NCBI RefSeq assembly: GCF_965638725.1
Contig: NC_134975.1
Coordinates: 1,624,179-1,688,178 of the forward strand
Length of the DNA: 64,000 nt
Direction of reading: 5' to 3'
DNA from: Aptenodytes patagonicus
Taxonomy: Eukaryota; Chordata; Aves; Sphenisciformes; Spheniscidae
In this document: piece by piece, positions 1-11,300 of the stretch
Numbering within the stretch: position 1 is the first letter of the stretch
How the letters are laid out: every line of letters starts with the position of its first letter
Notes under the pieces: model-generated
Database searches by the model: none
Seen by the model: the letters and a program-made list of their open reading frames with translations, nothing else
Told to the model about the DNA's origin: nothing
Position numbers and translations under genes: made by a program

Positions 1-407
1 ACCACCGCGTCCACGGCGCCGTCCGGTATTTGATGCAGATCCTCGCCAGAAGCAACCACCAGATGTTCAAGCTTAAGGTGCTGGTTCTCCGAGAGGCTCT
101 CGAGGAGGAACTTTCTGAAGTTGGGATTAGGGTCAGTGCACGTCAGCCGGCAGCCTGGGGGGTAGAACTGGAAATTGGTGCCAGTGCCCGTGCCGATTTC
201 CAGCAACGTGAGCTGGCCCGAAGGGCCTGCAAATTTTCTCCAGTTGCTGAACGGCTTTTGTTTCTGCTGGTAGACCTTACGGTTGCAGATGGGCGCCACC
301 TTGGCCGTGAGATACGGAAAGACTTTCGTACAGAAGGAGTCCCGTAAGCCCAGGCGGGCAAGTAGGCGGACGGGCGAGAGGAGGAGCCGAACGCATCGCC
401 GGAGGAA
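1..407 (-). CDS. TMT1A: Thiol S-methyltransferase TMT1A (METTL7A), 5' coding part, runs off the left edge
   Basis: The reverse strand carries one open frame of about 135 codons that matches the N-terminal half of METTL7A/7B proteins. It has a hydrophobic, arginine-spotted membrane anchor (VRLLLSPVRLLARLGL), then FPYL, then FAGPSGQL, then the SAM-binding motif I LEIGTGTGTNFQFYPPGC, then TCTDPNPNF and VVASGEDLHQIPDGAVD. This order is diagnostic of the family, which methylates alkyl thiols with S-adenosylmethionine at ER and lipid-droplet membranes (established knowledge). The frame continues beyond position 1, so the C-terminal part and the following exon are outside the window. No in-frame ATG is visible where family proteins start: the only nearby ATG (396-394 on the reverse strand) is out of frame, so the true start is unresolved. 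The gene is transcribed away from SCN8A. Confidence 0.9.
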
Positions 408-880
408 GGGGGCGAGCGCCGGCCCCGCGGGCGGCTCGGAGCTGGGGCGGCCGGTGGCGGGCGGCGTGTCCGGCCCGGCGGGGCCGCCTCTGAACCGGGT
501 GTGTCCGTCCCTCTGTCCGCCCCGTCCCGTCTGTCGGGCCGGGCGCCCTCTTAAAGCGGCAGCGCAGAACTGCTGGGGACACCGGGGGGGGGGGGGGACA
601 CGGGGGACAGGGGACACAGCGAGCCCTGCCGGGCAGCCTGGCCTCACGCAGCGAGCGGGCAGGGCCCGAGTCGTCTTGAATTTATTGCCCGTCCGTAAAC
701 CTTTAACCGGATTGAATCTGAAAGCTCGGGTCCTGCCTGCTGGGAGCCTCTTCTCCGGGAGGAACAGCCGCGTCGGCTCCGTGGCCGCCGCGGCGCGGGG
801 GGCTCTCGCCGCGCCTCTCGCCTCTCCCAGCCGGTTGAGGTGCCGGCTCCGCTTATGGGCGGCACGGAGCTCGCTGGAGA
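330..880. promoter_or_regulatory. CpG-rich 5' region of TMT1A
   Basis: The stretch is dense in CG dinucleotides and G/C runs, including a 13-15 nt G run near 583-597. It overlaps and lies upstream of the TMT1A reading frame, the usual place for a CpG-island promoter of a broadly expressed gene. No TATA box is obvious. This is inferred from composition and position. Confidence 0.5.
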
Positions 881-3420
881 GCATCGTACGCTTGGTAGCG
901 GGAGGGTTGCACCCGGCGTGCAGGAGAAGTCCTTCAGACTTCAGCAATCTCCGGCTTATCCACGTGTAACAACCTGTTTAAATTACATAGTCGTCCCAGC
1001 TGCTAAACTTCGTTTAGCTTCGGTTGGTTTGCGAGGTGTGGGTCACGGCAGAGGTACGGAGTCACCTGGTTGTTACCACAGAAGCACAAACGCCCTGTGC
1101 GCTTTGCGGAGGCTCGTACGCGGCGCATCCCCGTCCGCAAAGCCTGGGAACTGACGAGGCAACTCGGGGGTCACGACGCCGAAGGCGAAGGGAGGAGTGA
1201 GGGCTGTAACGATGAAGTAAGGAAAAGGCAGTGTCCTTATCAAGCGATTTTTTATTTTTTTTTGTGTGTACTGAGCAGCTGTGCGCTCCTTAAAGAGACA
1301 GCGCGGTGCCAGGTAGTTACTGCTCAGATGGAGAATTACAGAATTATCTTCGTTCTCTTGCCTAAGTTCGGGGTAGTTTTGTTCTCTTTTAACCCAAGGA
1401 GGGGTTTTACCGTTTTCATTAGCTTTACTGTTCTGATTACAGGCAAGCAAAAGCATTAGCTGGAGTTGTAATCTTTATCTGCTTTACAAGGCAGCGTTAT
1501 TTTGGCAATGCTTCCAGACTCTGAGTATGCGCGTTTTCTGAGGATTCCCCTTCGACCTGGAGCTTGCTGGGCTCTGAGGGCTGATCAGAAGGGTGGACGG
1601 GGCAGTCTGCCGAAGTGTAACTGTACAGGGACCGTGCGGAACTTCACGCCTCTCACCTGGGACGGAGTCTCTCCTAGGCTGTGCCCGGGTCGCTTAGGTC
1701 AATTAGCAACTTTTTTTTGTTTTGTGATCACTCTTCAACCTCTGAGGGCGTTGACCTATTTACTTCTTTAAGCGCCTTGCTTAAAGATACCTTATACAAA
1801 CTGTAATAGCGCCCTTGGGGCCCCAGAGTGTCCTTGAAGTATTTCTGGTGCGCGGCCCGCCCCGAAGGGCCCCGTGTGCCCCCAGTTCCCGGCAGCTCTG
1901 GGGGTGCCCTAGTTGGAAGCCCGGGTGTGCTCCTGCATTTCCAGCCGGGGGTCAGCTTGCCTTGCTGCCTGCCCCGTCCCCTCGGCCAGCGCCGGCAGCC
2001 TTGCCTGGGTGCAGCACTGGGTGCTTCGAGCCGCTGGCACCGTTAGCCGTGTAGAGAAGGTATTTTTCCTTATGGTATGTGAGTTAACTTTCATGTTCGG
2101 ACACTTAAACACTCGGTATTTGGGAGATGCTGTCCTGTTTCTTAGCAGTTTGCTCTCAGTGGATTTTTTCCTCTATTTCAGTGTTTTTATTTCCACTTAC
2201 TTCACGTCTTCTGGAAATTTAAGCCTTAGTGAGAACCAAGCTACGGAAGGTCCAGCTTGGACTGAAAATTTCTCAGAATCTGTCGCTTTCTGTAGCAGCT
2301 TATTTAGCGTGTGTGTAACTGCTGTTTGATTCGTTATGGCTTGAGATAGCTACATTTTTTTAGGTTGCGTCTGCCCTTGTGTTACAGTAGGGTAATCCCG
2401 TAAAAGTCAGCGATGTAAAGTGAGGGCAGGTTTAGTTCCTGTGTCATTTCTAAAGCAAGATAAATGAGTTCTCCAGCACAGCGCTGTGTCCTGCTAGCTT
2501 GTCTGCTCAGCACACGACTCCTAAAGCTCTGCTCAGAGGACAAAGACTTAAAATTCTGTGAAGGGGATATTTCTGCAAGGTGGATTTTTTTTTTTCTTTT
2601 TAAACAGCAACCTAATACAGTGTTTCAGGTTGTTCTTTCAGCAACACAGGCACAGTCTTACCGAGAACAAGAACTACGTAACAATAAAAATTGATCCTAA
2701 AATTGCAGTCATAAATTCTAGGTGTAACATTATAGGCATAAATTCTATGTATAAAGGAGGAGGAGTTGTCTCTCTCAGCTGAAGAAGGGTAACTTGGGTC
2801 AATTATTAGCACTCTCTTATTCACTATTTCACTGGAAAAAACAGAAATCTGCATATGCGATGGGGTTGTAGCTGCGGGCAGTATTCCATAGTAGCCTTCC
2901 ACCTCTTTAGTGCGCTGCTGGGCTCCCTGAGAAACCTGCCAGGTGCTGAGGAAGGACTTTCGAGAAGAAATCTGATAGCTCGGGTCGCAGCGAGAAGGAA
3001 GGAGCCGATACAGTGCCTAGATCTACCGGACAAAGAACATCGCTGCATATATGACATAAACGTCATTTTGGCACTTTTTAATTTCCTTTGTAAAATCTTA
3101 CTGTTACCGGACAGTCCAGGGATGAGGTCACGGAGCTCTTCTTGGTGATGCAATCTGTGATGTGCGTGGCCATTTGAAGTTTTAGCTTATCCTGAAACTG
3201 TTAAAAAAAAAAAAAAAAAAAAAAAAGAAAAGAAAAAAGTGTTCGGCTGATACAAAGGTTTGCTTTTGCTCTGTTGACGGCATCTGTCGCAGGTCGCACT
3301 CTGTGTGTTCCTAACGGGACTTCTGCACTTATTTCTGGAGCCTGCTCCGCGTGGATGGTAGATCAGGCTGCGGTGAAATACTGGCCTAAACAAAGTTTGG
3401 CTCTAGGAGTTAGAAATTGT
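881..3420. other. Intergenic DNA between TMT1A and the SCN8A promoter island
   Basis: No open frame here resembles a known protein. Visible content is a moderately GC-rich part to about 2050, ordinary AT-rich DNA after that, and a 26-nt A run near 3201-3226. Nothing else could be supported. Confidence 0.5.
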
Positions 3421-3720
3421 GGTTCTCGAGCCACATTCACCCCCGGGCTGGTTGCACGCCCGCCCGTGCAGGAGCCAGCCGGGTGCTCGGGCGAGCTGAG
3501 CGTCTCCAGCAGCGTGGATTCCCCCCCCCCCGAACCCCGATGGTTCCCGGTACCTCGGGTGACGGCGGTGGGGGCTGATGCTGGGAGCTGTGTCTGTGCT
3601 CTGGGGTACCGGTACCGGCTGGGCGGGCCCCGCTCGTCCCCGGGCGGACGCGAGCACCGGCGGCTCGCCTCTGAAGCCGGCGGCAGCGCTGGGGCGGGGG
3701 GCGCCGGGCCGCCTCGCCCT

Positions 3721-3749
3721 CCCCCCCCCCCCCCCCCCCCCCCCCCCCC
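3721..3749. repeat. 29-nt poly-C homopolymer
   Basis: An uninterrupted run of cytosines inside the promoter island, with a 17-nt G run about 90 bases downstream (3840-3856). Such tracts can fold as i-motif or G-quadruplex, and their exact length in any assembly is unreliable. Confidence 0.95.
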
Positions 3750-3969
3750 AGGCTGGGGCTCAGCTCCGCGGACGCTCGGGGAAGCGTCTCCTCTTCGGGG
3801 CGCGGGCTCCCGCCAGGCTCCCCGCAGCGGAGCGGAGCGGGGGGGGGGGGGGGGGTTTTCCCCGCGCCCCCCCCCCCGGCCGGCAGCCGCGCGGTGCGGG
3901 CGCCGGGAGTTTTGCCACGCTCCCTAAGCCCTCTGCCGGCAGGCGGCGGCGGGGCAGGGGGCCGGCGCG

Positions 3970-4092
3970 CCGCGCGGGGGGGGCAGCGCAGGCAGCGCAC
4001 CAAGATGGCGACAACCGCAGTTCCTCCTGCAGCTCCCCCACCTCCGCAGTCCAGCAACGCCTTGCGGGAGACGCGCTAGTGCAGCGGCCACA
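3970..4092 (+). other. SCN8A: Candidate noncoding first exon of SCN8A (5' UTR), 5' limit uncertain
   Basis: The exon would end at CCACA followed by GTAAGTTG, a strong donor. The next acceptor able to join the start-codon exon is at 15349, giving an intron of about 11.3 kb. The segment contains CAAGATGGCGAC (4001-4012), which fits the YY1 consensus often found at transcription starts of CpG promoters. The ATG inside it (4005) opens a 24-codon frame closed by TAG at 4077-4079, so it is a short upstream ORF and not the channel start. The transcription start was not determinable. Confidence 0.45.
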
Positions 4093-5889
4093 GTAAGTTG
4101 CAGCCCCGGCGCGGGGACCCCGCGGGGGGCGCCCGGGGTCTCCCGGCCTTTGCTCCCCCGGATTTTTCCCCCCCCCCCCCCCAAATTCCTGCCCCCCCCA
4201 GCAGCACACACTCTTCCCCCTGCCCCCCCCGCCCCCCAGGGGGGGGCTTTGCCGCAGAGCGATTTTCCGGCAGCTCTTGGCTTGCATGGGGAGCGATCTC
4301 TGGTGCGGTACGGAGCCGGCTGGGGGGCAGGGATAGCCCCTGCCCCAAATCCGCCTCTTCCAGCGGCGGCGGGCTGCGGTGAGGGGGTGCCCTGGGAGCC
4401 TTTCCCCTCTCCACCCTTCGGAGGAGAGGTCGCCCCGATGGATGCCCGTTCACTCTGCGCTCAGGGAGGGGGTACCGGGGTGCCCCCGCTCTCCTCCCCA
4501 TCCAACACCGCCCTCCACGCCCCAGCAGAAGCCGGGATCCTTGGGGCTCCCGGGGCAGCCCCTGCCCCAGATGGGGGAAGGTCCATCCACCCTCTTCCCC
4601 CCCGCTCTCAGCTGCAGCCTGAGGCCCCCGTGCCCGGTGGGGAAGGGAGGATTGCCGGCCCTCCAGCCGGCCGTCTCTGCGGCCTCGGGGTCAGCCTTCC
4701 CCCGGCTGGGAGGCTGGTGCTGGGAGGGGGCGATCTCCCTGTACACCCACCCTCGGCCTGGAGCAGCGGGAGCTCCGTTTGGGCCACCTTCTCCATCCAT
4801 CCCCCAACCCGGGGAGCCCGCGGGGCCCCTCTCCCAGGCCCCTAAAATCGGGGCTGTGCTCTTTGTCTGCATTGTGGGGAGGGAGAGAGGAAGGATAATT
4901 GGAGTTCTTCTCGGTATCCCTTCCCCCCCTCGGCCCTAGCTGCAGAGCTGGTACATCCCTCGGCCACCCCCCCTTTTCTCCTGCTGTTCGGCATCCTGAG
5001 ACTCCCGCTGCCAGGGGAGGGGGAGAAGTTGGAGGACAGAGTTTGGGGGGGGGGGATGCATGGGGCAGCTTTGAGGTACCAACCTGACCCAGATGTTGGC
5101 ATCATGGTTTGCGCTCTTGCTTCCTTCCACCACACATATTTTGGGGGAATGGTGAGGGCGGGTTTATTTTATTTTATTTTTTCCTTCCTGGGGAGCGGGA
5201 ATTGCATGTTCACAAGCTTTTTCTGTTAAAAATCTGGGTGTCTTCTTCCCCTCCCCCCCTCCTTTCTGGTGCAAATTATGCCCAGCTGATGTGGGGGTGG
5301 GGAAGCTGCTCCACGGCAGTAGCTGCAGATGATCCGAGGTGAAGTCTAAAAGTCTGACGGGAAGGGGAGTGTGTGTGAGCAGAAAGCCCGTGCGTGAGGG
5401 CCAGCACAGCTGGAGCTGGTCTTCTGTAAGGGGCCTGAGCTGAATTTTGGCGAGGGATGCCAGGTGTGGTAGGTTCATCCACCGCTGGCTTTCCGTGTGT
5501 GCCGTGTTGCAGGGGATCGGCGTGAGATCCTTGAGGAGTTGGACAGGTGGGGTCGGTTTATGGGGCACTGCTTGTATTTCTGCTGTGTGTAGACATGTAA
5601 CCTGGTCCTTGTAACGCTGCAGCGTTCCACCCCCAATGGGAACCCATGACCCGTACGTCCTCATTTCACACTGGGGAAGATTTAATTATGAGGAACGAGG
5701 GTGTTCTAGGAGCCCGATGGCCCCCTCCTACTGGTGTCTTTGGAGGCAAAAAGGGAAGAAAGCATTACATCAGTGGTTTTCTCATGGGTGAGGGCTGGCG
5801 GTCCTGTTTTGGAGGGAGGGGGCCTGGAAATATTCTTGCACAGGAGTGCTTGTTTTTCTGTGTTCGTGATGGATGCTCGGCTAAAAAGA

Positions 5890-6420
5890 GATCACGGTAC
5901 AGGACAGGCGGTGCGCGGGAGGTAACCCCAATGGCGGCTGCCTCGGAGCGCTTCCTTCCGCGGGGAGCAGCGCTGTGGGGGGCCGGGGGGGGAGGGGGGG
6001 GGGGGGCCGAGTTCCCCTCGCCGTTGCCCCGTGTTTCCCCGGGAGAACGTTGTGCGCGATGCTGGAGGTGCCGGTAGAGCCCGTGTTGGCGCCGGTTGGG
6101 CCGGGGCCGGGGCCGGGGCCGGGCGCGGCGGGTGCTGAAGCGGACAGCTCCCGGGGGGCGGCGGGGCCGGGCGCGGCGGGTGCTGAAGCGGACAGCTCCC
6201 GGGGGGGGGCGGCGGGGCCGGGGCCGGGCGCGGCGGGTGCTGAAGCGGACAGCTCCCGGGGGGGGGGCGGCGGGGCTGGGGCCGGGGCCGGGGCCGCTCC
6301 TCCGCCCTCACGGAACCGGGGTCCCTCCTGGGGCCCATCGCCGCCCGTTGGAGCTCGCCGTTTCTCGGGGGCAGGGTGCCGTTATGTAAAGTTCGTGAAG
6401 CTGTTTGTAATCTATAAATA
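5890..6420. promoter_or_regulatory. Second CpG-rich block, possible alternative promoter
   Basis: A sharply bounded GC-rich segment surrounded by AT-rich DNA. It contains an AATGGCGGC element at about 5930 and GGGCC repeats. Open frames across it are low-complexity Gly/Ala/Pro strings typical of GC-rich DNA and do not support a protein. The position between the candidate first exon and the coding exons would suit an alternative 5' exon, but no donor here is as convincing as the one at 4093. Confidence 0.35.
6121..6282. repeat. GC-rich minisatellite, three tandem units of 48-57 bp
   Basis: Three copies of a unit starting GGGCGCGGCGGGTGCTGAAG begin at 6121, 6169 and 6226. They share the core GGTGCTGAAGCGGACAGCTC and differ mainly in the length of the G run after CTCCC and the number of GGGCC repeats. 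The array is preceded by four GGGGCC-type repeats (6098-6124), a strong G-quadruplex candidate. Confidence 0.9.
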
Positions 6421-8153
6421 GCCCCTGGTGCTGTAAAGCGACGGGAGAGGAGTTAATGCGTTCTAGAGTAATGAGCAAATGGTCAGCGCTCCCAGCAGCG
6501 CTCCGTAGTGCAGTTTTCCCTACAAGTGAGATGCAAGGCCTCTCGGAGCTTGGCGAGTTCTGTTTTCCACCTGCGATGTGTTTAGAAAGTCCCCGCTTTT
6601 AGCTTCGGGGATGTTTAAATCAAATGATCGACAGTGTGAGTGAAGGGCTACTCGATCCTTTTTTACATGTTTCAACACTTCTACAGTGTCATTCATCCGG
6701 GGTGAGAGGACCTGGACCTATTACAAATGATTTAACCAGTTATATAAGCTCATACGTATGGCTTATATCTAGATCGTGGTATAGATATTGTACTGCTCAG
6801 TGGAACCAGTATAATTATGTGAATATTTTGCGAACAGAGGTGGAAAGCTAGGTTTCTAACAATGGGAAGAGAGAGCGATTGCGTGTTGCAAGAAATTGAG
6901 CATGGATGTACTTTCGTTCGCAGTTAAAGGAGGTGAAATGAAACAGAAACAAAGTCAGTGTTGAGTGAAAATGAAGTAGCTTGAAAATCTAAATCATGGT
7001 GTCATCTTCCTCCTTGTTGTTATGTCTGCATTCGTTTGTGGGTTGGCTTGGCTTCTTTAGCGTGCTGTTTCATTAAAATGAACTGACACGGCTTTACATG
7101 TCAATTGATCCTTACTATTTTTCAATGACTGGAGCGGCAATTGGCCCCAGAGGCCGTATGTGACTCCGGGGCATGCCGTGTTCATGCGGTCACATGATTT
7201 CCATTCACCATCGATTGCCTTCCTCCCGAAGCGGCTGCAACTGCCATTGACATCAACAAATACACTGGAATCAATAATTTATTGTTGTGTTCAAAGAAAC
7301 GGTTTGGATTAAAGAAGGTGCGGTAAAGTAACAGAACAAAAGCACTAGAGCTGAGAACAAGCACGGGGAAAATAATTTAAGAAACCACAGAGAGGAAATT
7401 GCACGTGATGGCTTGTGTCAGTGGTAGGGGGGTAGAGAGCTTGTCATCGTTGGACTATTGGCTTGAATCTAGTGGGGTTCGGAGATAACTCAATGCTCGG
7501 GCTTGCCCCCTTATGCCCTATTATTCCACTTCTGTGTGGAGCCGACAGCCGCTAAGCTGGAGAACACCAGTAAAGGCGAGGTAGCTTACTGCTGCAGAGG
7601 TGTGTTGAAAATCCTCCTTGACATTAGCTCAGATTCAAGACTGGCTTTTGACACTTCGCGTGAACTTCTGTCTTACGAAAGACTGTCTTTAAATACTGTT
7701 CCAAAGTTAGAATAACTTCTGCCTTCTCTTCCCTCAGCCTTGTCCTGTAACAAGGTATTATTCCTGCCTAATGGAGCACATCAGCGTACAGGATATTTTA
7801 AGTAGAAAGAGTAGCCGGCAGGGACTGCAGCAAAACTGTGAAATTGCTCCTTTCTGAAAACAGCCATTTCAAAACGCAAAAATCTTGCTATTGAAGACCT
7901 CAAAGTCCCATTCCACGTTACTCACACTGCTCCTGTGCTAGCAGAAAGGTGTGAGGAGTTTATAAGTAAAGTATTCCGAGCAGTTAATTCCAGGAGGATT
8001 TAAAAAAAAACAAAAAAAAGCAGTAATGTTTTTCATTGTTGAATGGCACATAACGCGTTGAGAACTTTACAGGTAGTGGTCTTAAAGTTACAAAAATAAA
8101 ACCTTCATTGCTAGAGAGGCAGGGAGCAGAAAATATTGAAAATGGCTGAAAGC

Positions 8154-8190
8154 CATCTCCTCTCTCTCCTCTCTCTCCTTTCTCTCTTGA
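8154..8190. repeat. Imperfect CT-rich simple repeat
   Basis: About four imperfect units of CTCTCTCC form a pyrimidine tract in the 5' intron. Confidence 0.8.
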
Positions 8191-11169
8191 TATGTTTACG
8201 CTGTTACTTATTTTTACTGGAACTCCCCATATGAATTTTAAAACCAAATGAAGCGTGCATGCAGGCAGCTACTCATTTCTGTGTGTTTGGGCATGCTTGG
8301 AAACCGTTCAGCTTGACTCCTGAGGGAGGAGGTGGTGCTTGCTTGGGGTCAGAAGCTCCTGCAGCTTGTTGGGGCAAACTCAGCAATATCTAGCTCTCTT
8401 TGGCCATTGCGATGACACTTCTGGCATTGGGATTTGAGGAAGGATACTTGAAAAACAGAGCAGTTGAAGCTCATCACAAATCGCTTACGTATCTGTCGCC
8501 AGTGCTTCAACTTACCTAATTTTCTTTTCATGGCTAAGGGCATGCCCAGGCATAAACTCAATTGTTTCTGTAACTAATGCTGGACAAGAATATTGTTATT
8601 CTGAAGACAAGAATAATGAAAAGTTGTCTTTATTTCCAGGCATGTTGAATTCCCAGCAGTTCTGTGGAAATCTAAGAGGTGTCAATGCTCAATATCGTTA
8701 CAAATCAGACTGCTTCTAAGGAGCCTAACTCTTAACTAAAGCAGCCTGGCGTTATGAAGGTGCGGAGCCGGATACCTGATCCTCAGGCCGTTTGTGGATT
8801 TAATCAACCTTAGTGATTTAACGTGACTCAAGTGATGCATCGGCCCTTCAGTGTGAGATATATTTCACCTGAGTGGGAAAGCACTCCAGAAACCGGAGGT
8901 CCAGTGGCGTTTCCAGCAGGAGGTGAACTTTTTATTGACTCTCTGGCAGAATCAGTAGCAGGCTGGTAATGTTAAGACAACTAGGAGCAGCTGACGTTAG
9001 GGGGGGGGTGATTTTTGTCTGCTCAGATGAGATATGCACGGGGTGATAAGAAAAGATGAAGACAGCATAACTCAGGCAGCCGTACGGAAACACCGGGCCT
9101 GCCTGGGTTGTATTCCAGAACACTGCAGAAATTCCGAGATCTGTGTTGTGTAAGAGCGGAGCACTAGAAGGGGGTCATTTATTCTCCTTCCCTTCATATT
9201 TGTCCACATTTGTACCATTTGTAATCATACCGTTGGAGTGCTCCACAACATTAAATGAATTCCTCCAAAATTATTGTATGGAATAACTGTTACCTCGCTC
9301 CTATTTTATGGGTCACTGATAGGCTGAATGAATTGAACAAGGAATGAAGTCTGGGTTAGCGTCTTAACTATTGCACCATAACTGTTTTGAAGAATTCTTT
9401 GCTCAGAAGTTAGGCTTTAAAAAGGGGAGGTTGAAGTGCTGTCCTTCAGCTTGCTTGGTCTGTATGAATCTCCGGGTTCCTACGGGAGGTTGGTGGTAAA
9501 TGCACGTCAGCTCTGAGTAAGGGCTAACGCAGGGAACTGGAGAGCTGGGGTTAGCTGGTTTTGGTTCTTGTAACTTACTGAGTGACGTTACAGAAGTCAT
9601 ACAGCTACTGGTAGGGATTGAAAAAGCCCACATCACTAGATCTTCCGTTTCTCAGGTTTTTGTTAAAGCATCTTTAAATATTAGTGTGTTTTCTAATATT
9701 TTTCTGTTGCTTTTGGTTGCTACTGTGCTTCTCTCTCCTCCCTGCATTTCTGTTCATTTTTTTACCTTTAGAGGTGTGTGTTCAAGTTCAGTTCTGCCAC
9801 TGCTCTTTCAAGAGCATAAATAACGGCTTTCTTGCCCTGTCCGGAGTCTGCCCTTGAGCTCTGCTCGGAGGCGAGTGCCTGGGAAACTTCTGCAACGTTT
9901 TACATAGGGTGGGGAAAATGACCGGCAGCAAAACAATAAGTATTGCTTGAAAGTGAAAAGATTTCCTTTTCCTGCCGCTTTATAGCATCAAATGTGACAC
10001 GAGAGCTTTCCGAAGGGAAAGGTTCCTCCTGCATCTCAGCCAGTTGTATTGCTGTACCTTTTCATTGATAAAATTGGCCTGGTCTAGACACGCAGAATTT
10101 ACTGCAGATGGAGAAGATCGGCGAGTTCTTCCGAAGGCCATTTCCAGCCACGGATTTTCTCATGCACGGATATTTGCTTTGGCTTGGAGCTTTTTCGGCT
10201 CTCATGCAGTAGAATTTCAGAGGGCTGCTCGTCTACACTATGTTTTCCTTTCTGCCCCAACCCTGCACGTTCAAATCAAAAGCCACGTGTGTCTGTGTGG
10301 GTTATACAAAAATTCACATAGAAGGTCTCTCTCTTGAAGGAACTGAAAGACGTGCTGTGAACGGCTGAATCTTACAAATGAATAAATGAAGAAATGTATT
10401 AAAGCAAAGATATTGCCTCAAAAGTGTTTTTTAATTTATTTTGACAATCAGCTTGAATAATTTATTAGAATATTTCATAATGTACCAGTAAATGGACTGC
10501 TGGGAGCGTTTAGAAAAAAATAATTAAGTCTTTGCAACTGGGCACCTCAGTACAGCATTTTTTCTGGTGTAAAATCTTCGATCTTTGAAAAATGTGTGTG
10601 TAGAGATGCAAGCTGGCCCCAGGGAGGTCTGTGCACCAAACTCCGGGTGACCGGGACAAATTCCTGAGTCCCCCGAAGTCGCTGGGAGCTGCCCTGTTGA
10701 TCCCCAGCAGCGCGGTGTCGTTCCTGATGCAGTTGTCCATAGCCCGGTAAAGCACGAACCCTCTTCTCCGACTCCGCCTGGATGGTGAGTCTTTGCCGCA
10801 ATTTTCAAAATGTTTCTCTTGTTAGAGGTTGAAGAATCAAATGTGGAAAGTGCCAAAAGAAATTCTAGCATTTACTCTTACCAGTTTCTGTGTATCCCGA
10901 CAAGACCGTACTCAGCTGTAAAATAAAATGAACAGGGTTTTTAGCCTGAAGCAGCTGGCCGTGCCGAGCAGCCCAGGCCGTGCTTCAGCAGAGCAGACGT
11001 GCCTTCGCTGACAGCGGTGCGGACGAGCCACCCAGCTCTCCCAGAACACGGGTGGGAAACAGGGCAGGTACTTGTGAGACGAAGGAGTTGTCTCGCTCTC
11101 AGGTGCAAAGGTGGCTGCACCGGGTGGGTGGCTGGGGACAGTATTGAAGGAGGAGGCCGTTATATACGG

Positions 11170-11300
11170 CCCGTTGTTAACAGGATTGGAGCCTGGGAGA
11201 GGCCCAGTGCTTGTGATCAGCTTCCAGTTCTGCCACTGATTTCCAGGTGACCTTGGATGAATTATTTTCCCTTTCTATGTCTCTCTACCTCTCTCTGCAG
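11170..11300 (+). mobile_element. Degraded MIR-like (CORE) SINE fragment
   Basis: Old tRNA-derived SINE features are visible in order: CAGTTCTGCCACTGA, then AGGTGACCTTGGATGAAT, then a pyrimidine-rich stretch. They correspond to the consensus order of MIR elements (a tRNA-derived part, then CTCTGCCAC..., then GTGACCTTGGGCAAG...). It is strongly diverged and recognised by eye only. Confidence 0.5.

Larger units (their letters stand above)
3420..4950 (+). promoter_or_regulatory. CpG island, probable SCN8A promoter region
   Basis: The region is very GC-rich, with dense CG dinucleotides between about 3640 and 4130, a 29-nt C run (3721-3749), a G run at 3840-3856 and several shorter C or G runs. 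A perfect GTAAGT donor at 4093 marks the end of a likely noncoding first exon on the + strand. Mammalian SCN8A also has noncoding first exons in a CpG-rich promoter well upstream of the start codon (established knowledge). Assignment to SCN8A is by position and strand, not by transcript data. Confidence 0.55.

Noticed and set aside
3274..4845. Several overlapping open frames of 100-230 codons in the promoter island
   Set aside because: They are low-complexity Pro/Gly/Arg frames produced by poly-C and poly-G DNA, present in several frames at once.
5975..6421. Long open frame rich in Gly, Ala and Pro in the second CpG block
   Set aside because: It arises from the GC minisatellite, is open on both strands, and has no domain or splice support.
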